Below, piece by piece: positions 8,531-16,920 of a stretch of 64,000 nt of DNA (positions are counted from its first letter, which is position 1; each line of letters opens with the position of its first letter). The notes beneath the pieces are model-generated. The model saw only the letters and a program-made list of their open reading frames with translations. It did not search any database and was not told where the DNA came from. The stretch covers positions 1 to 64,000 of the forward strand of contig JBLIRR010000004.1 of assembly GCA_049472395.1 (NCBI GenBank). The letters are read 5' to 3'. Source of the DNA: JBLIRR01 sp049472395. GTDB taxonomy: Bacteria > SZUA-182 > DTGQ01 > JBLIRR01. Made by a program: the position numbers and the translations under genes.

Positions 8531-8766
8531 TGATATCTCCTTAATCTATATTATCCTACCAGATCCCATTTCATCATTCAACACATTTTTTAAGACCTCG
8601 GACTATCAGGCAAGAAATCAACAGGATTGTTCTATCGCCTTTGTTTTTTCAGAACTATAATCATAAGTATGATCATCAACATGTAGGGCATATCAGAATG
8701 AAGGAAGATCACTCAATAGGTGGATCTTACACTTTTGAAATAATCTCTTATCGAAAGGGAAAAATT

Positions 8767-9762
8767 ATGGGAAAGAAAATTTCGCGTCGCAGTTTTCTGA
8801 AGAATAGCGCCATTATGCTGGGTACCGGTGCCTTAGCCGGTCTTCATGGTGGGTGTAGGCAGCGCTTTTATCGCATGGTCACAGGATCGGACACATCCCA
8901 AGTATTCTTTACTAAGGATATCAGCGCTCACGGTTTGTTAAAGATTTATTCCAAGATCAATCAAAATATAACAGGCAGAACAGGCATCAAATTGCACACG
9001 GGCGAACCGCATGGCCCCAATATACTGCCGCGGGACATGGTGAGAGCCTTGCAGCAGTATATTCCCACCAGCAACCTGGTGGAAACAAATACCCTGTATA
9101 AGGGCAAGAGATATACTACGGAAGATCATCGCGAAACCATTAAGATCAACGGCTGGGATTTCTGTCCGGTGAACATTATGGACGAAGAGGGAGCAGTGAT
9201 GATCCCCGTTAAGGGCGGGAAGCATTTCAAAGAAATGTCAGTTGGCAAACACATGCTTAATTATGACTCGATGGTGGTGCTGACCCATTTTAAGGGGCAT
9301 GCCATAGGCGGCTTCGGCGGTTCGATGAAGAATATCGCCATCGGCTGCGCAGACGGTCCAATCGGTAAGAAAATGGTGCACGATGCCCCGGACAATGACA
9401 ATTACGAGAGCTGGCTCAAAGGCGAATCCTTCCAGGAAAATATGGTGGAGTCGGCTAAGGCGTCCATGGATCATTTCGGCAAGCGGATCGTCTATATAAA
9501 TGTGCTGCGCAATATGTCCGTGGACTGCGATTGCGCCGGCATCAACGCCGCGCCGGTCAAGGCGCGGGATCTGGGTATTTTGGCATCTACCGATATTTTG
9601 GCCGTAGAACAGGCTTCCATCGACATGGTGTATAATAAGCTACCGGCAAACGAACTTTGCGACCTTAAAGAGCGTATTGAGTCCCGTAAAGGGCTGCGCC
9701 AGCTTTCGTATATGAAAGAGATGAAAATGGGCAACGATCAATATGAGCTGATTACCCTCTAA
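8767..9762 (+). CDS. Tat-exported DUF362 protein
   Basis: The N-terminus has a twin-arginine signal (SRRSFLKNSAIMLGTGALAG) ending in a Cys near GGC, so export and possibly lipid anchoring are likely. The body is a DUF362 domain, with VLTHFKGHAIGGFGGSMKNI and conserved Cys (VDCDCAG) that could bind metal. No reaction is established for this family. I choose ATG 8767 with a GAAAGGGA upstream rather than the in-frame GTG-like starts at 8641, because it places the twin arginines near the N-terminus. It opens the redox block facing the AraC regulator. Confidence 0.82.
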   Translation: MGKKISRRSFLKNSAIMLGTGALAGLHGGCRQRFYRMVTGSDTSQVFFTKDISAHGLLKIYSKINQNITGRTGIKLHTGEPHGPNILPRDMVRALQQYIPTSNLVETNTLYKGKRYTTEDHRETIKINGWDFCPVNIMDEEGAVMIPVKGGKHFKEMSVGKHMLNYDSMVVLTHFKGHAIGGFGGSMKNIAIGCADGPIGKKMVHDAPDNDNYESWLKGESFQENMVESAKASMDHFGKRIVYINVLRNMSVDCDCAGINAAPVKARDLGILASTDILAVEQASIDMVYNKLPANELCDLKERIESRKGLRQLSYMKEMKMGNDQYELITL

Positions 9763-9891
9763 AAGTAAGTTTTAACGGATATTAAACGACAAATAAAGGA
9801 GAAAAAATACAAAAACGCAATTATACTTTTTGTAGTTGTGTTTCTTGTTATGGTTATTGTCTTTAACAAAAAAACTAAAGGAGTGGACAAT

Positions 9892-10320
9892 ATGAGCGAA
9901 CAATGTATAAACTCAATATTTCCTAAAGGAGAAAAAGGTCCTGAGGAATATTTTACCGGAACAACATGGGTGAATATGCTGGTGACAGATAAGAACAATG
10001 TTTATAACACGCAAGCCTATGATGTGCGCTTTGAACCAGGAGCCAGAACAAAATGGCACTCACACCCTGGCGGACAGTTGCTTTTTGTGACAAGCGGCAA
10101 GGGGTATTATCAGGAGAAAGAAAAACCAGCTCGATTATTGTCAAAAGGAGATGTTGTCGAGATTTCGCCGGATGTTGTGCATTGGCATGGTGCGGCACCA
10201 GATAGTGAATTTGTTCATCTCGGGATAAGTTCCCAGACTGGGAAAGGGCCAGCACAATGGTTTCCAGAAGTGACGGATGAAGAATATAATGAAGCTGTGA
10301 AAATTAAAAGAATAAAATAA
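9892..10320 (+). CDS. Small cupin-domain protein
   Basis: This 142-residue single cupin barrel carries both metal motifs: ARTKWHSHPGGQLLFVTSGKG (G(X)5HXH-like) and DVVEISPDVVHWHGAAPDSEF. It resembles the small cupins that accompany carboxymuconolactone decarboxylase and aldehyde-reductase genes. AAAGGAG sits 9 nt before ATG 9892, making this the likely start. The frame is open upstream and would encode a hydrophobic stretch (AIILFVVVFLVMVIVF) from about 9811 with its own AAAGGAG but no start codon. An exported or membrane-anchored form may have been lost by mutation. The next gene starts 12 bp downstream. Confidence 0.85.
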   Translation: MSEQCINSIFPKGEKGPEEYFTGTTWVNMLVTDKNNVYNTQAYDVRFEPGARTKWHSHPGGQLLFVTSGKGYYQEKEKPARLLSKGDVVEISPDVVHWHGAAPDSEFVHLGISSQTGKGPAQWFPEVTDEEYNEAVKIKRIK

Positions 10321-10332
10321 GGGAGATAAAAA

Positions 10333-11787
10333 ATGAACTTTGAATTCCAAAATCCAACCCGACTTATTTTCGGCGCTGGGTCGCTCTCTCGTTTAGGGGA
10401 AATTGCGACCAAATTCGGCAAGCGTGCACTGCTGGTTACTGGCGGTGGCAGCGTCAAACGAAATGGCACCTTCGACCGTGCTGCCAAGAGTCTTTCTGAT
10501 TACAGCATATCAGTGTTCGAGTGTGCTGGAGTGGAACCCAATCCCAGAATATCGTCAGTGAAACGTGGGGCGCTAACGGCGCGTGAAAATGAATGTGATT
10601 TGGTTATAGCCCTTGGCGGCGGCAGTACGATGGATGCCTCCAAGGTGATTGCGGCAGCAACCCTGTACCATGGCGACCCCTGGGACATGATCGGCCATGG
10701 ACAGGACAACTGGGTGATCCCTACGCAGGCCTTGCCCATCATCACTGTGCCGACCCTGGCCGCCACCGGCTCGGAGATGAACAAAGGTGCCGTTATCAGC
10801 AATGATGCGTCGAAAGTAAAATCGTTTGTAATGGCCGACTGTCTTTTCCCGAAGGTTGCCCTGGTGGATCCCGAGCTAACCTTGACCGTGCCCAAAGATC
10901 AGACCGCATACGGGGTCTGTGACATTATCACCCACGTGACCGAAGGGTATTTTACCGGCGTCGACGGCACGCCAATCCAGGATCGTTTCGCTGAGGGTGT
11001 CATCATCAATGCCATCGAGTGGGGTCACAAAGCCGTCGTCGACGGGAGCGACCTCGAAGCGCGCACCCAGGTGCAGTGGGCGTCTATAGTCGCCCTGAAT
11101 GGGTGGGTGAATGTCGGTACCAACTACGTACCTCCGGTCCATATGATTGAGCACGCACTCTCCGCCCATCACAACATAACCCACGGCGCCGGATTGGCGG
11201 TAATCAACCCTGCCTATATGCGTTTTGTCGCAAAGGCCCGTCCCGAACGCTTTGTGCAGTTCTCCCAGCGGATTTTTGGCCTGTCGGCTGATAAAGATGA
11301 CTTGAGCCTTGCTATGGCAGGCGTTGTCATCGCTTCTCAATCTGGGCACCGTCTCCCTGCGCTCACTCCCGAGCAAGACAAAGCGCTGGCAACCACGCCT
11401 GTCGATGAGTTGCTATCCCTGCCGATGCTTCAGCCGGACCAGATGACCGATTCTCTCCACGCTTATCAGGTCTCCAAACGGGGAAATTCGCTCAGGGTAA
11501 TGGCAGAGGCCGTCCGTTGGGGCAAACGCGGTGCGCGGGTCAACACGATCAGCCCCGGCATCATTATCATGCCGCTTGCTAGAGACGAATTGAACGGTCC
11601 CCGAGGTGAAGGCTACAAGCACATGCTTGAACTGTGCCCGGCCAGGCGCGCTGGCACCCCGGACGAGGTCGGAACCATTGGCGCTCTTCTGATGGGGCCG
11701 GGCGGAGCGTTTATCACCGGCAGCGATTTTCTCATGGACGGCGGGGTTACGGCTGCCTACCGGTTCGGCGAACTCGCCCCGAAATGA
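10333..11787 (+). CDS. Chimeric protein: iron-containing alcohol dehydrogenase fused to an SDR C-terminus
   Basis: Residues 1 to about 325 are a YqhD-like iron alcohol dehydrogenase: IFGAGSLSRLGE, ALGGGSTMDASKVIAAA, TLAATGSEMNKGAVI and the metal-ligand segments HVTEGYF, HMIEHALSAHHNITHG. After DLSLAM the sequence switches to a short-chain dehydrogenase/reductase: VVIASQSGHRLPALTPEQ, the YxxxK site AYQVSKRGN, NTISPGI and FLMDGGVTAAY. The ADH has lost its C-terminal helices and the SDR its glycine-rich Rossmann start. The most likely cause is an in-frame deletion joining two adjacent genes. Whether either activity survives is unknown. It is GC-richer than its surroundings, which suggests recent transfer. 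Confidence 0.88.
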   Translation: MNFEFQNPTRLIFGAGSLSRLGEIATKFGKRALLVTGGGSVKRNGTFDRAAKSLSDYSISVFECAGVEPNPRISSVKRGALTARENECDLVIALGGGSTMDASKVIAAATLYHGDPWDMIGHGQDNWVIPTQALPIITVPTLAATGSEMNKGAVISNDASKVKSFVMADCLFPKVALVDPELTLTVPKDQTAYGVCDIITHVTEGYFTGVDGTPIQDRFAEGVIINAIEWGHKAVVDGSDLEARTQVQWASIVALNGWVNVGTNYVPPVHMIEHALSAHHNITHGAGLAVINPAYMRFVAKARPERFVQFSQRIFGLSADKDDLSLAMAGVVIASQSGHRLPALTPEQDKALATTPVDELLSLPMLQPDQMTDSLHAYQVSKRGNSLRVMAEAVRWGKRGARVNTISPGIIIMPLARDELNGPRGEGYKHMLELCPARRAGTPDEVGTIGALLMGPGGAFITGSDFLMDGGVTAAYRFGELAPK

Positions 11788-11813
11788 TCGAAACCCTATA
11801 TACAGGAGATAAA

Positions 11814-12803
11814 ATGAAAATGAATAAACGTCAATTAGGAAAAAATGGTCTTGAGGTTTCGGCCATCGGCCTCGGCTGCATGGGCATGAGTTACGGTTAT
11901 GGCCCGGCATCGGACAAGAATGAGATGATCGCACTTATCCGGAAAGCTGTGGAGCGTGGCGTCACCTTTTTCGATACCGCTGAGTGTTACGGGCCGTTTA
12001 CAAATGAAGAACTGGTCGGAGAGGCGCTCGAGCCTGTCCGTGACGAGGTGGTAATCGCCACCAAATTCGGCTTCCAGGATGGGGACTCGCACAAGCCACA
12101 GGACAGCCGTCCGGAGCGAATCCGTGAAGTCGCTGATGCGTCGTTGAAACGACTCAGGACGGACCGCATCGATCTGTTCTATCAGCATCGCGTCGATCCG
12201 ACCGTGCCAATTGAGGATGTGGCCGGAACCGTCGGTGAGTTGATTCAGGAGGGCAAAGTTAAGCATTTCGGCCTTTCTGAAGCGGGTGTTTCGACCATCC
12301 GCCAGGCCCATGCAGTTCAGCCCGTCACGGCCATCCAAAGCGAATACTCTATGATGTGGCGGCAGCCCGAAGCAGAATTGCTGCCCACGCTTGAGGAGAT
12401 TGGGATCGGTTTCGTGCCCTTCAGTCCTTTGGGTAAGGGATTTCTGACGGGACGCTTTGACAAGAACTCAACGTTCGCCAATGACGATTTCCGCAGCGTC
12501 GTTCCCCGGTTCAAACCGGAAAATCTGGATGCCAACCAGGTGCTGGTTAATCTGGTGAAGGAGATTGCAGCCGGCAAAAACGCCACACCAGCGCAGATCG
12601 CCTTGTCATGGGTGTTGTCCAGGAAACCCTGGATCGTGCCCATTCCCGGCACGACCAAAATGCATCGCCTGAAAGAAAATCTGGGTGCAGCCGATATCGA
12701 ACTGACAACCGAGGAATTGCGGGACTTGAATGCTGCCCTCGATAAGATCGAGATTTCCGGGGATCGCTATCCGGCCGAACTTGCAAAAAGAGTTGGGAAG
12801 TAA
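11814..12803 (+). CDS. Aldo/keto reductase
   Basis: This NADPH-dependent reductase of the aldo/keto reductase superfamily is about 329 residues. It shows FFDTAECYG (catalytic Asp and Tyr), VIATKFG with the catalytic Lys, DLFYQHRVDP with the catalytic His, GLSEAG, and the C-terminal nucleotide-binding segment PIPGTTKMHRLKEN. It belongs to the group usually annotated as pyridoxine 4-dehydrogenase/YakC-like. ATG 11814 follows AGGAGAT by 5 nt; a longer frame upstream overlaps the preceding gene and is not likely used. With the dehydrogenase, flavodoxin and AraC regulator it forms a carbonyl-detoxification block. Confidence 0.92.
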   Translation: MKMNKRQLGKNGLEVSAIGLGCMGMSYGYGPASDKNEMIALIRKAVERGVTFFDTAECYGPFTNEELVGEALEPVRDEVVIATKFGFQDGDSHKPQDSRPERIREVADASLKRLRTDRIDLFYQHRVDPTVPIEDVAGTVGELIQEGKVKHFGLSEAGVSTIRQAHAVQPVTAIQSEYSMMWRQPEAELLPTLEEIGIGFVPFSPLGKGFLTGRFDKNSTFANDDFRSVVPRFKPENLDANQVLVNLVKEIAAGKNATPAQIALSWVLSRKPWIVPIPGTTKMHRLKENLGAADIELTTEELRDLNAALDKIEISGDRYPAELAKRVGK

Positions 12804-12920
12804 AATGATTTATCAAAGCGGCATTAATGGAATACGCCATTCAGTTTTGGAAAAATCATTAATAATAGGAAGACTGTCTCAGAGTCCAAACAGGGCAGTC
12901 AAATTAAAAGGACAAAAGTT

Positions 12921-13442
12921 ATGAGAAAGCTGATCACATTTTATTCCCGTCCGGGAAACAATTATGTCAACGGCGATATTGTCAATCTGCCGGTGGGCAA
13001 CACGGAAGTAGCGGCCAACATGATTCATAAACTGACCGACAGCGATATCTTTCGCATCGATACGTTAAAAGCCTATCCGGAAGATTATCATGAGACAACA
13101 GAGGTGGCAAAACAGGAGCTGCGCGAGAATGTGCGGCCTGAACTTTCAGGGCATATAGACAATATGGCGGATTACGACGTGATTTACCTCGGCTATCCCA
13201 ACTGGTGGGGCACCATGCCCATGGCGGTGTTTACATTCCTTGAAGCATACGACTTTGCAGGAAAAATCCTTTTTCCCTTCTGTACGCACGAAGGCAGCGG
13301 TATGGGACGCAGTGAGAGTGATATCGAAAAGCTTTGTGCCGGGGCCAAATTATTGAAAGGTCTTGCCATCCGAGGCGGCACTATTCACGAGGCGCAAGAG
13401 GTCATAGGGGACTGGCTAAGGAATTTAGGTGAAATCGTTTAA
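12921..13442 (+). CDS. Flavodoxin-family protein
   Basis: This 173-residue flavodoxin-like protein has FYSRPGNNYV in place of the classical SxTGNT phosphate loop, then VGNTEVAANMI, YDVIYLGYPNWWGTMPM (the 90s loop carrying the flavin-stacking aromatics) and FPFCTHEGSGMG. This is the pattern of the Flavodoxin_4 group found with aldehyde-reductase genes. It probably carries FMN and transfers electrons or reduces quinones in the cytosol. It is the last gene of the GC-richer redox block, 117 bp after the aldo/keto reductase. Confidence 0.87.
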   Translation: MRKLITFYSRPGNNYVNGDIVNLPVGNTEVAANMIHKLTDSDIFRIDTLKAYPEDYHETTEVAKQELRENVRPELSGHIDNMADYDVIYLGYPNWWGTMPMAVFTFLEAYDFAGKILFPFCTHEGSGMGRSESDIEKLCAGAKLLKGLAIRGGTIHEAQEVIGDWLRNLGEIV

Positions 13443-13446
13443 TACT

Positions 13447-13490
13447 TTTAAAGCATTAGCCATTATATCATTGCTTTTTATGATTCACAA
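13447..13490. repeat. 44-bp copy of a sequence from the right end of the intact island unit
   Basis: The stretch centred on GCATTAGCCATTATATCATT and ending in TTTTTATGATTCACAA is shared almost base for base with 32504-32547, where it lies between the ATPase gene and the right-end arm. Here it sits directly after the flavodoxin stop. It appears to be a relic of another unit right end and marks the end of the redox cargo. Confidence 0.7.
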
Positions 13491-13521
13491 TTATTATTTA
13501 CAGCCTGTTCATTCTTTTGTA

Positions 13522-14868
13522 TTAATTATCTATGAAAAATGAACTATCGCAATAATCAAATATTTTTGATGCTAAGTAGTAAGGTAAGTTAAGGAGAGTG
13601 TAATTTGTCCCGTCAGGAGTTTTTTGCTCCTCAAGACTTAATTCACCTGCATATAGTCTAATAGTAAATGGATGAGGAGCTATAGTAGTAAATTGATGTA
13701 GAGAACGCAAGGTTCCTTGTTTCCCCGATTTGACTTCAATAGGAATAAAGTATTTCCCTGAATTATGAATAAGGTCTATTTCAGCATTTGATTGTTTCTT
13801 CTCACGAACCCAAAAGTTCACTTCCTGTTTAGAGTAAGTTTGAGAGATATATTCCTGAATACAAAGGTGTTCAATGATTTTTCCTTTATATAATTTATTA
13901 AGATCATCTATGCCAATATATTGTTGATAAAGCGAATTAGCATAATTTATAAATCCACTATCCAGTAATAATAATTTAGGAGATTTTTTTAGATCCGGTA
14001 GAGCAGGAATATCACAAGAGGTTATTGGTCTCATTATTTTTAAAAACATGGTTTTTTCAAGTATAGACATACTTTCACTAACTTCTCTCGATGAGTAGGA
14101 AGAATTTCCAAAGCCGTGATATTTTATTCGATTACCAGCCTCATAAGGAGCCGTTTTTATAATATGACGAATAATTTTTCTTTGATTTTCATTTTTAGAA
14201 TATTTTTCAACATCATCTTCGAAAGAAGTTAATAGGGAATCATACACTTCTTTAACTGCAAGAATATCACTTGTTTCCAGGTATACTTTGACTGCTTCTG
14301 GCATTGCACCAGTCATGGCAAAAGTATGAAATAGACTTAATAACTTCTTATGGCAGTGGGATTCCAATGGAATAGTATTCATCGCATCAAAACTGGATTT
14401 CTCTCCAATTGCCAGTAAAAATTCCTGAAAGGAGACTGGGTAAAGGTATAAGTACTCAACACGTCCAACAGGAAAAGAGATATTTTTTGTAAGTAAGGTT
14501 TCTAATAAAGAACCGGCACTTATTACAAAAAGGTTTGGGTATTTTTCGAAAAAGTATCTTAATGATTTAATTGCCCGGGGTGAATTTTGAATTTCATCAA
14601 TAAATATTAATACGTTACTACTATCAAGAGGCACACCTTTATTAAAAAAAATTTCTTTTACTAAATCATCAATAGAAATTTCTTTTTGGAATATATCATG
14701 ATCTATTTTTTGCTCTAGATTGAAATGTAAAAAGTGGTCAAATTTCTTTGAAAATTCTTTGATTACAGTCGTTTTGCCAGTTTGTCTTGCACCCCGTAAA
14801 ATAAGAGGCTTTCTATTGGGTTTTTGTTTCCATTTTTCTAATTGTATTAATATCTTTCTATAGAACAC
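13522..14868 (-). CDS. AAA_14/DUF4143 ATPase
   Basis: This 448-residue protein has Walker A GARQTGKTT near residue 28, Walker B NVLIFIDEIQNSPRAI, a sensor region FVISAGSLLE, and VGRVEYLYLYPVSFQEFLLA, which is diagnostic of this family. The C-terminal DUF4143 part ends in a PD-(D/E)XK-like segment (NAEIDLIHNSGKYFIPIEVKSGK). The family is widespread in mobile and candidate-phylum genomes; the function is unsettled. It starts with GTG at 14868 behind AAGGG. It lies alone between the redox block and a broken AlbA ATPase. Confidence 0.88.
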   Translation of the reverse strand: MFYRKILIQLEKWKQKPNRKPLILRGARQTGKTTVIKEFSKKFDHFLHFNLEQKIDHDIFQKEISIDDLVKEIFFNKGVPLDSSNVLIFIDEIQNSPRAIKSLRYFFEKYPNLFVISAGSLLETLLTKNISFPVGRVEYLYLYPVSFQEFLLAIGEKSSFDAMNTIPLESHCHKKLLSLFHTFAMTGAMPEAVKVYLETSDILAVKEVYDSLLTSFEDDVEKYSKNENQRKIIRHIIKTAPYEAGNRIKYHGFGNSSYSSREVSESMSILEKTMFLKIMRPITSCDIPALPDLKKSPKLLLLDSGFINYANSLYQQYIGIDDLNKLYKGKIIEHLCIQEYISQTYSKQEVNFWVREKKQSNAEIDLIHNSGKYFIPIEVKSGKQGTLRSLHQFTTIAPHPFTIRLYAGELSLEEQKTPDGTNYTLLNLPYYLASKIFDYCDSSFFIDN

Positions 14869-15079
14869 AACAAAACCCTTTAAACGGTTACTATATCACA
14901 AAGTCAATGTAATTATATGTCGAATATTGCACAAAGTCAAGCCAATTCGCAGATAAAAGTTACATATAGTAATGGCATAATGTATGTTTCACACAGGTAG
15001 GTTAGATTATAGTAACTTCTCAAAAAGAATTATTCAATTTTGACAAATACAGCGTCTATTAATTCCAGTGCCCATGTTC

Positions 15080-15530
15080 TCTCCAAAATCTATTCTATTC
15101 TCTTTAATTTTCTCAATATCTTCCCCCCTTTAAAGAATATTTAGGAAAGGTAAGCCGGAAAAAGGTTTCCGTCTCAAAAATAGGTTCTTTTAATTCTGCT
15201 TCATGCATAAGGGATATCATTTTACCGATACCTGGTCCAAGACGTTCGACCTTGCCCATACGATGAAATAAATCCGCAATTATCAGATTTCTCTGTATTG
15301 ATTCCTTGACAAAGTTAGCCTTAGTAATGCCTGATGGGAGGCCTCCCGGATTTACAATGACCACTCGGCTATCATATATTTCTACATATATACTGGTTCC
15401 TCTCTTACTATAATCTCTGTGGACAACAGCATTTACTAATGCTTCACGCAAAGCATCCAGGGGGAGCTCATAAATATCTTGTCTATTGATTCCATGTATT
15501 TCACTGCGAACATTCAAATGCTTCTTAATA
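15080..15530 (-). pseudogene. AlbA_2/Schlafen-like ATPase remnant of island unit E4
   Basis: The longest open piece (15113-15517) encodes NRQDIYELPLDALREAL, NAVVHRDYSKRGTSIYVEIY, GKVERLGPGIGKMI and EAELKEPIFETETFF, matching the C-terminal half of the intact ATPase at 31.1-32.5 kb. The AlbA-type N-terminus is missing: homology stops at HLNV, exactly where the right-end module begins. The linker and C-terminal winged helix are also lost through a deletion near 15130. The start at 15517 is an internal codon, so the fragment is unlikely to be expressed as a functional enzyme. Confidence 0.8.
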
Positions 15531-15715
15531 AATTAGTAAGGATTTGTTCGTGAAGTGTCAAGAATGGTAAAAAATGAAGCCCAGCTCATCTCTTGATGTA
15601 ACTGGGCTTCAGAATAAAAACTCCCCATAGCGGATGAGTTTCGCAAATTTTGCTTTTCCTTTGAACCAGAATTAGAGATAGATTTCGATAAAATTAATCT
15701 AATTTTTTCTTAATA
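15531..15715. repeat. Right-end module of island unit E4
   Basis: Downstream of the truncated ATPase are TTAGTAAGGA, a decayed right arm (15543-15558, TTTGTTCGTGAAGTGT), a hairpin with GCCCAG/CTGGGC stem (15577-15609) and AAAACTCCCCATAGCGG. The module and about 100 bp beyond it match 3150-3325. The hairpin corresponds to the terminator that follows tRNA-Asn at 32.6 kb. Confidence 0.75.
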
Positions 15716-15971
15716 GTTAAAAAGACTAATTTTAACTATATTAATAATTATATATTTATTTTTCATAAATTTTGATATTATTAAATAGTTAAAAGCTCGT
15801 TGGCTTAATGATTCAGTCTTGATAATAAACTAGGTATAATATATACTCATAGTATATGGAGGTGGCCACTTGAGGAATGTTTTTATAAAAAAATGTAAAG
15901 TATTTTTGCTGTTTCAATAGCATTATTTTTGAAGTCCAATACTAATTAAATGGCGAGGTTAGGAGATAAAA

Positions 15972-16241
15972 ATGAGAATTCATGAACTAGTTATTGAAAT
16001 GAAGATGCTCGAACGTCGATTAACCCTCTATGAAGAAAAATATGGAATTCTCAGTGAAGATTTCTATGCTGCTCTCATGAAAGGGCAGTTAACACGCTAT
16101 GATGCTTATGATGAAACACGTACGGACTTTAGCCGATGGAAAGGTATTTATGAGACATGGTTGCGGCGAAAAAAAGCTTATAGCAAACAGATTCAAGAAT
16201 GTGATTTAATCGAGACCTTACATTTTCAGCCTTTATACTAA
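15972..16241 (+). CDS. Small partner of a TumE-type toxin
   Basis: This 89-residue, charged, mostly helical protein (ELVIEMKMLERRLTLYEEKYG, then DETRTDFSRWKGIYETWLRR) is encoded 2 bp upstream of a TumE/DUF6516-family gene. Small helical proteins in this position are the usual antitoxin candidates. There is no recognisable DNA-binding motif. A GTTAGGAG site precedes the ATG. The antitoxin role is inferred from position only. Confidence 0.65.
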   Translation: MRIHELVIEMKMLERRLTLYEEKYGILSEDFYAALMKGQLTRYDAYDETRTDFSRWKGIYETWLRRKKAYSKQIQECDLIETLHFQPLY

Positions 16242-16243
16242 TA

Positions 16244-16660
16244 ATGATTGGCAATCCCTTGAAATCATTAGGCAATTATAGTAATTTTATAGCCACGGTG
16301 CTCAACCGTCCCGATATAAAAGGTTCCACAGTATCAGTATGGTCTGACAGCCCATATACAGGAATTGCAGAAGGAGAAATTACTTTCTTTAATGGCATTC
16401 GCTTGCGTATTAGAGAGGAATTGGATTTCGATGCAGGTCTAATTACAGCTTATGGTTATGAAGTGTTCCGGAATGAAAATCGATTATATTGGTATGATGA
16501 CTTTCCGCATCCAAATGATAGAAATCTAGCATCAACGTTTCCCCATCATAAGCATGTGCAGCCTGATATAAAACATAATCGTATCCCTGCCCCTGATATA
16601 GCATTCAATCGCCCTAATCTTTCGATACTTATTCAAGAGATTGAAAAATTTTCAAATTAA
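16244..16660 (+). CDS. TumE/DUF6516-family toxin-like protein
   Basis: This 138-residue protein contains the family signature LYWYDDFPHPNDRNLASTFP followed by HHKHVQPDIKHNRIPAPD. This is typical of the proteins annotated as TumE-family components of toxin-antitoxin modules. The conserved His cluster (HHKH, IKHNR) suggests a catalytic or nucleic-acid-acting role, but the reaction is not known to me. It is tightly coupled to the upstream small gene (TAATAATG junction). It sits between two broken mobile units, consistent with a plasmid-addiction type cargo. Confidence 0.75.
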   Translation: MIGNPLKSLGNYSNFIATVLNRPDIKGSTVSVWSDSPYTGIAEGEITFFNGIRLRIREELDFDAGLITAYGYEVFRNENRLYWYDDFPHPNDRNLASTFPHHKHVQPDIKHNRIPAPDIAFNRPNLSILIQEIEKFSN

Positions 16661-16792
16661 ACAAACCTCAATAAATAAGGTAAAAAAACCTTTACCAATA
16701 TGACTTGCAGATATCAGGCGAGGTCCTAATCCAATTTAGCAAAAGCTTGGTAAAAATTTTTATGAGGGATAATTTAGAGGGTATTAAAGACA

Positions 16793-16865
16793 AAGCCCAG
16801 CTCATCTCTTGATGTAACTGGGCTTAAAAATTAAAACTCCCCGATCGTTACACTCAGCGAACAAA
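16793..16865. repeat. Left-end module of island unit E5
   Basis: A hairpin with AAGCCCAG/CTGGGCTT stem (16793-16825) is followed by AAAACTCCCCGATCGTT and the left arm ACACTCAGCGAACAAA (16850-16865). The order and sequence match 7057-7126 and 30531-30601. The HTH gene follows immediately. Confidence 0.75.
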
Positions 16866-16920
16866 TTCGAGGAAGACAGTAGTAGAGTTAATCCATTGTT
16901 ATTACAGGTATTATAATAAG

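Noticed and set aside
12730..12924. Short plus-strand frame bridging the aldo/keto reductase and flavodoxin genes
   Set aside because: It overlaps the reductase end in another frame, with no ribosome-binding site or recognisable protein pattern.
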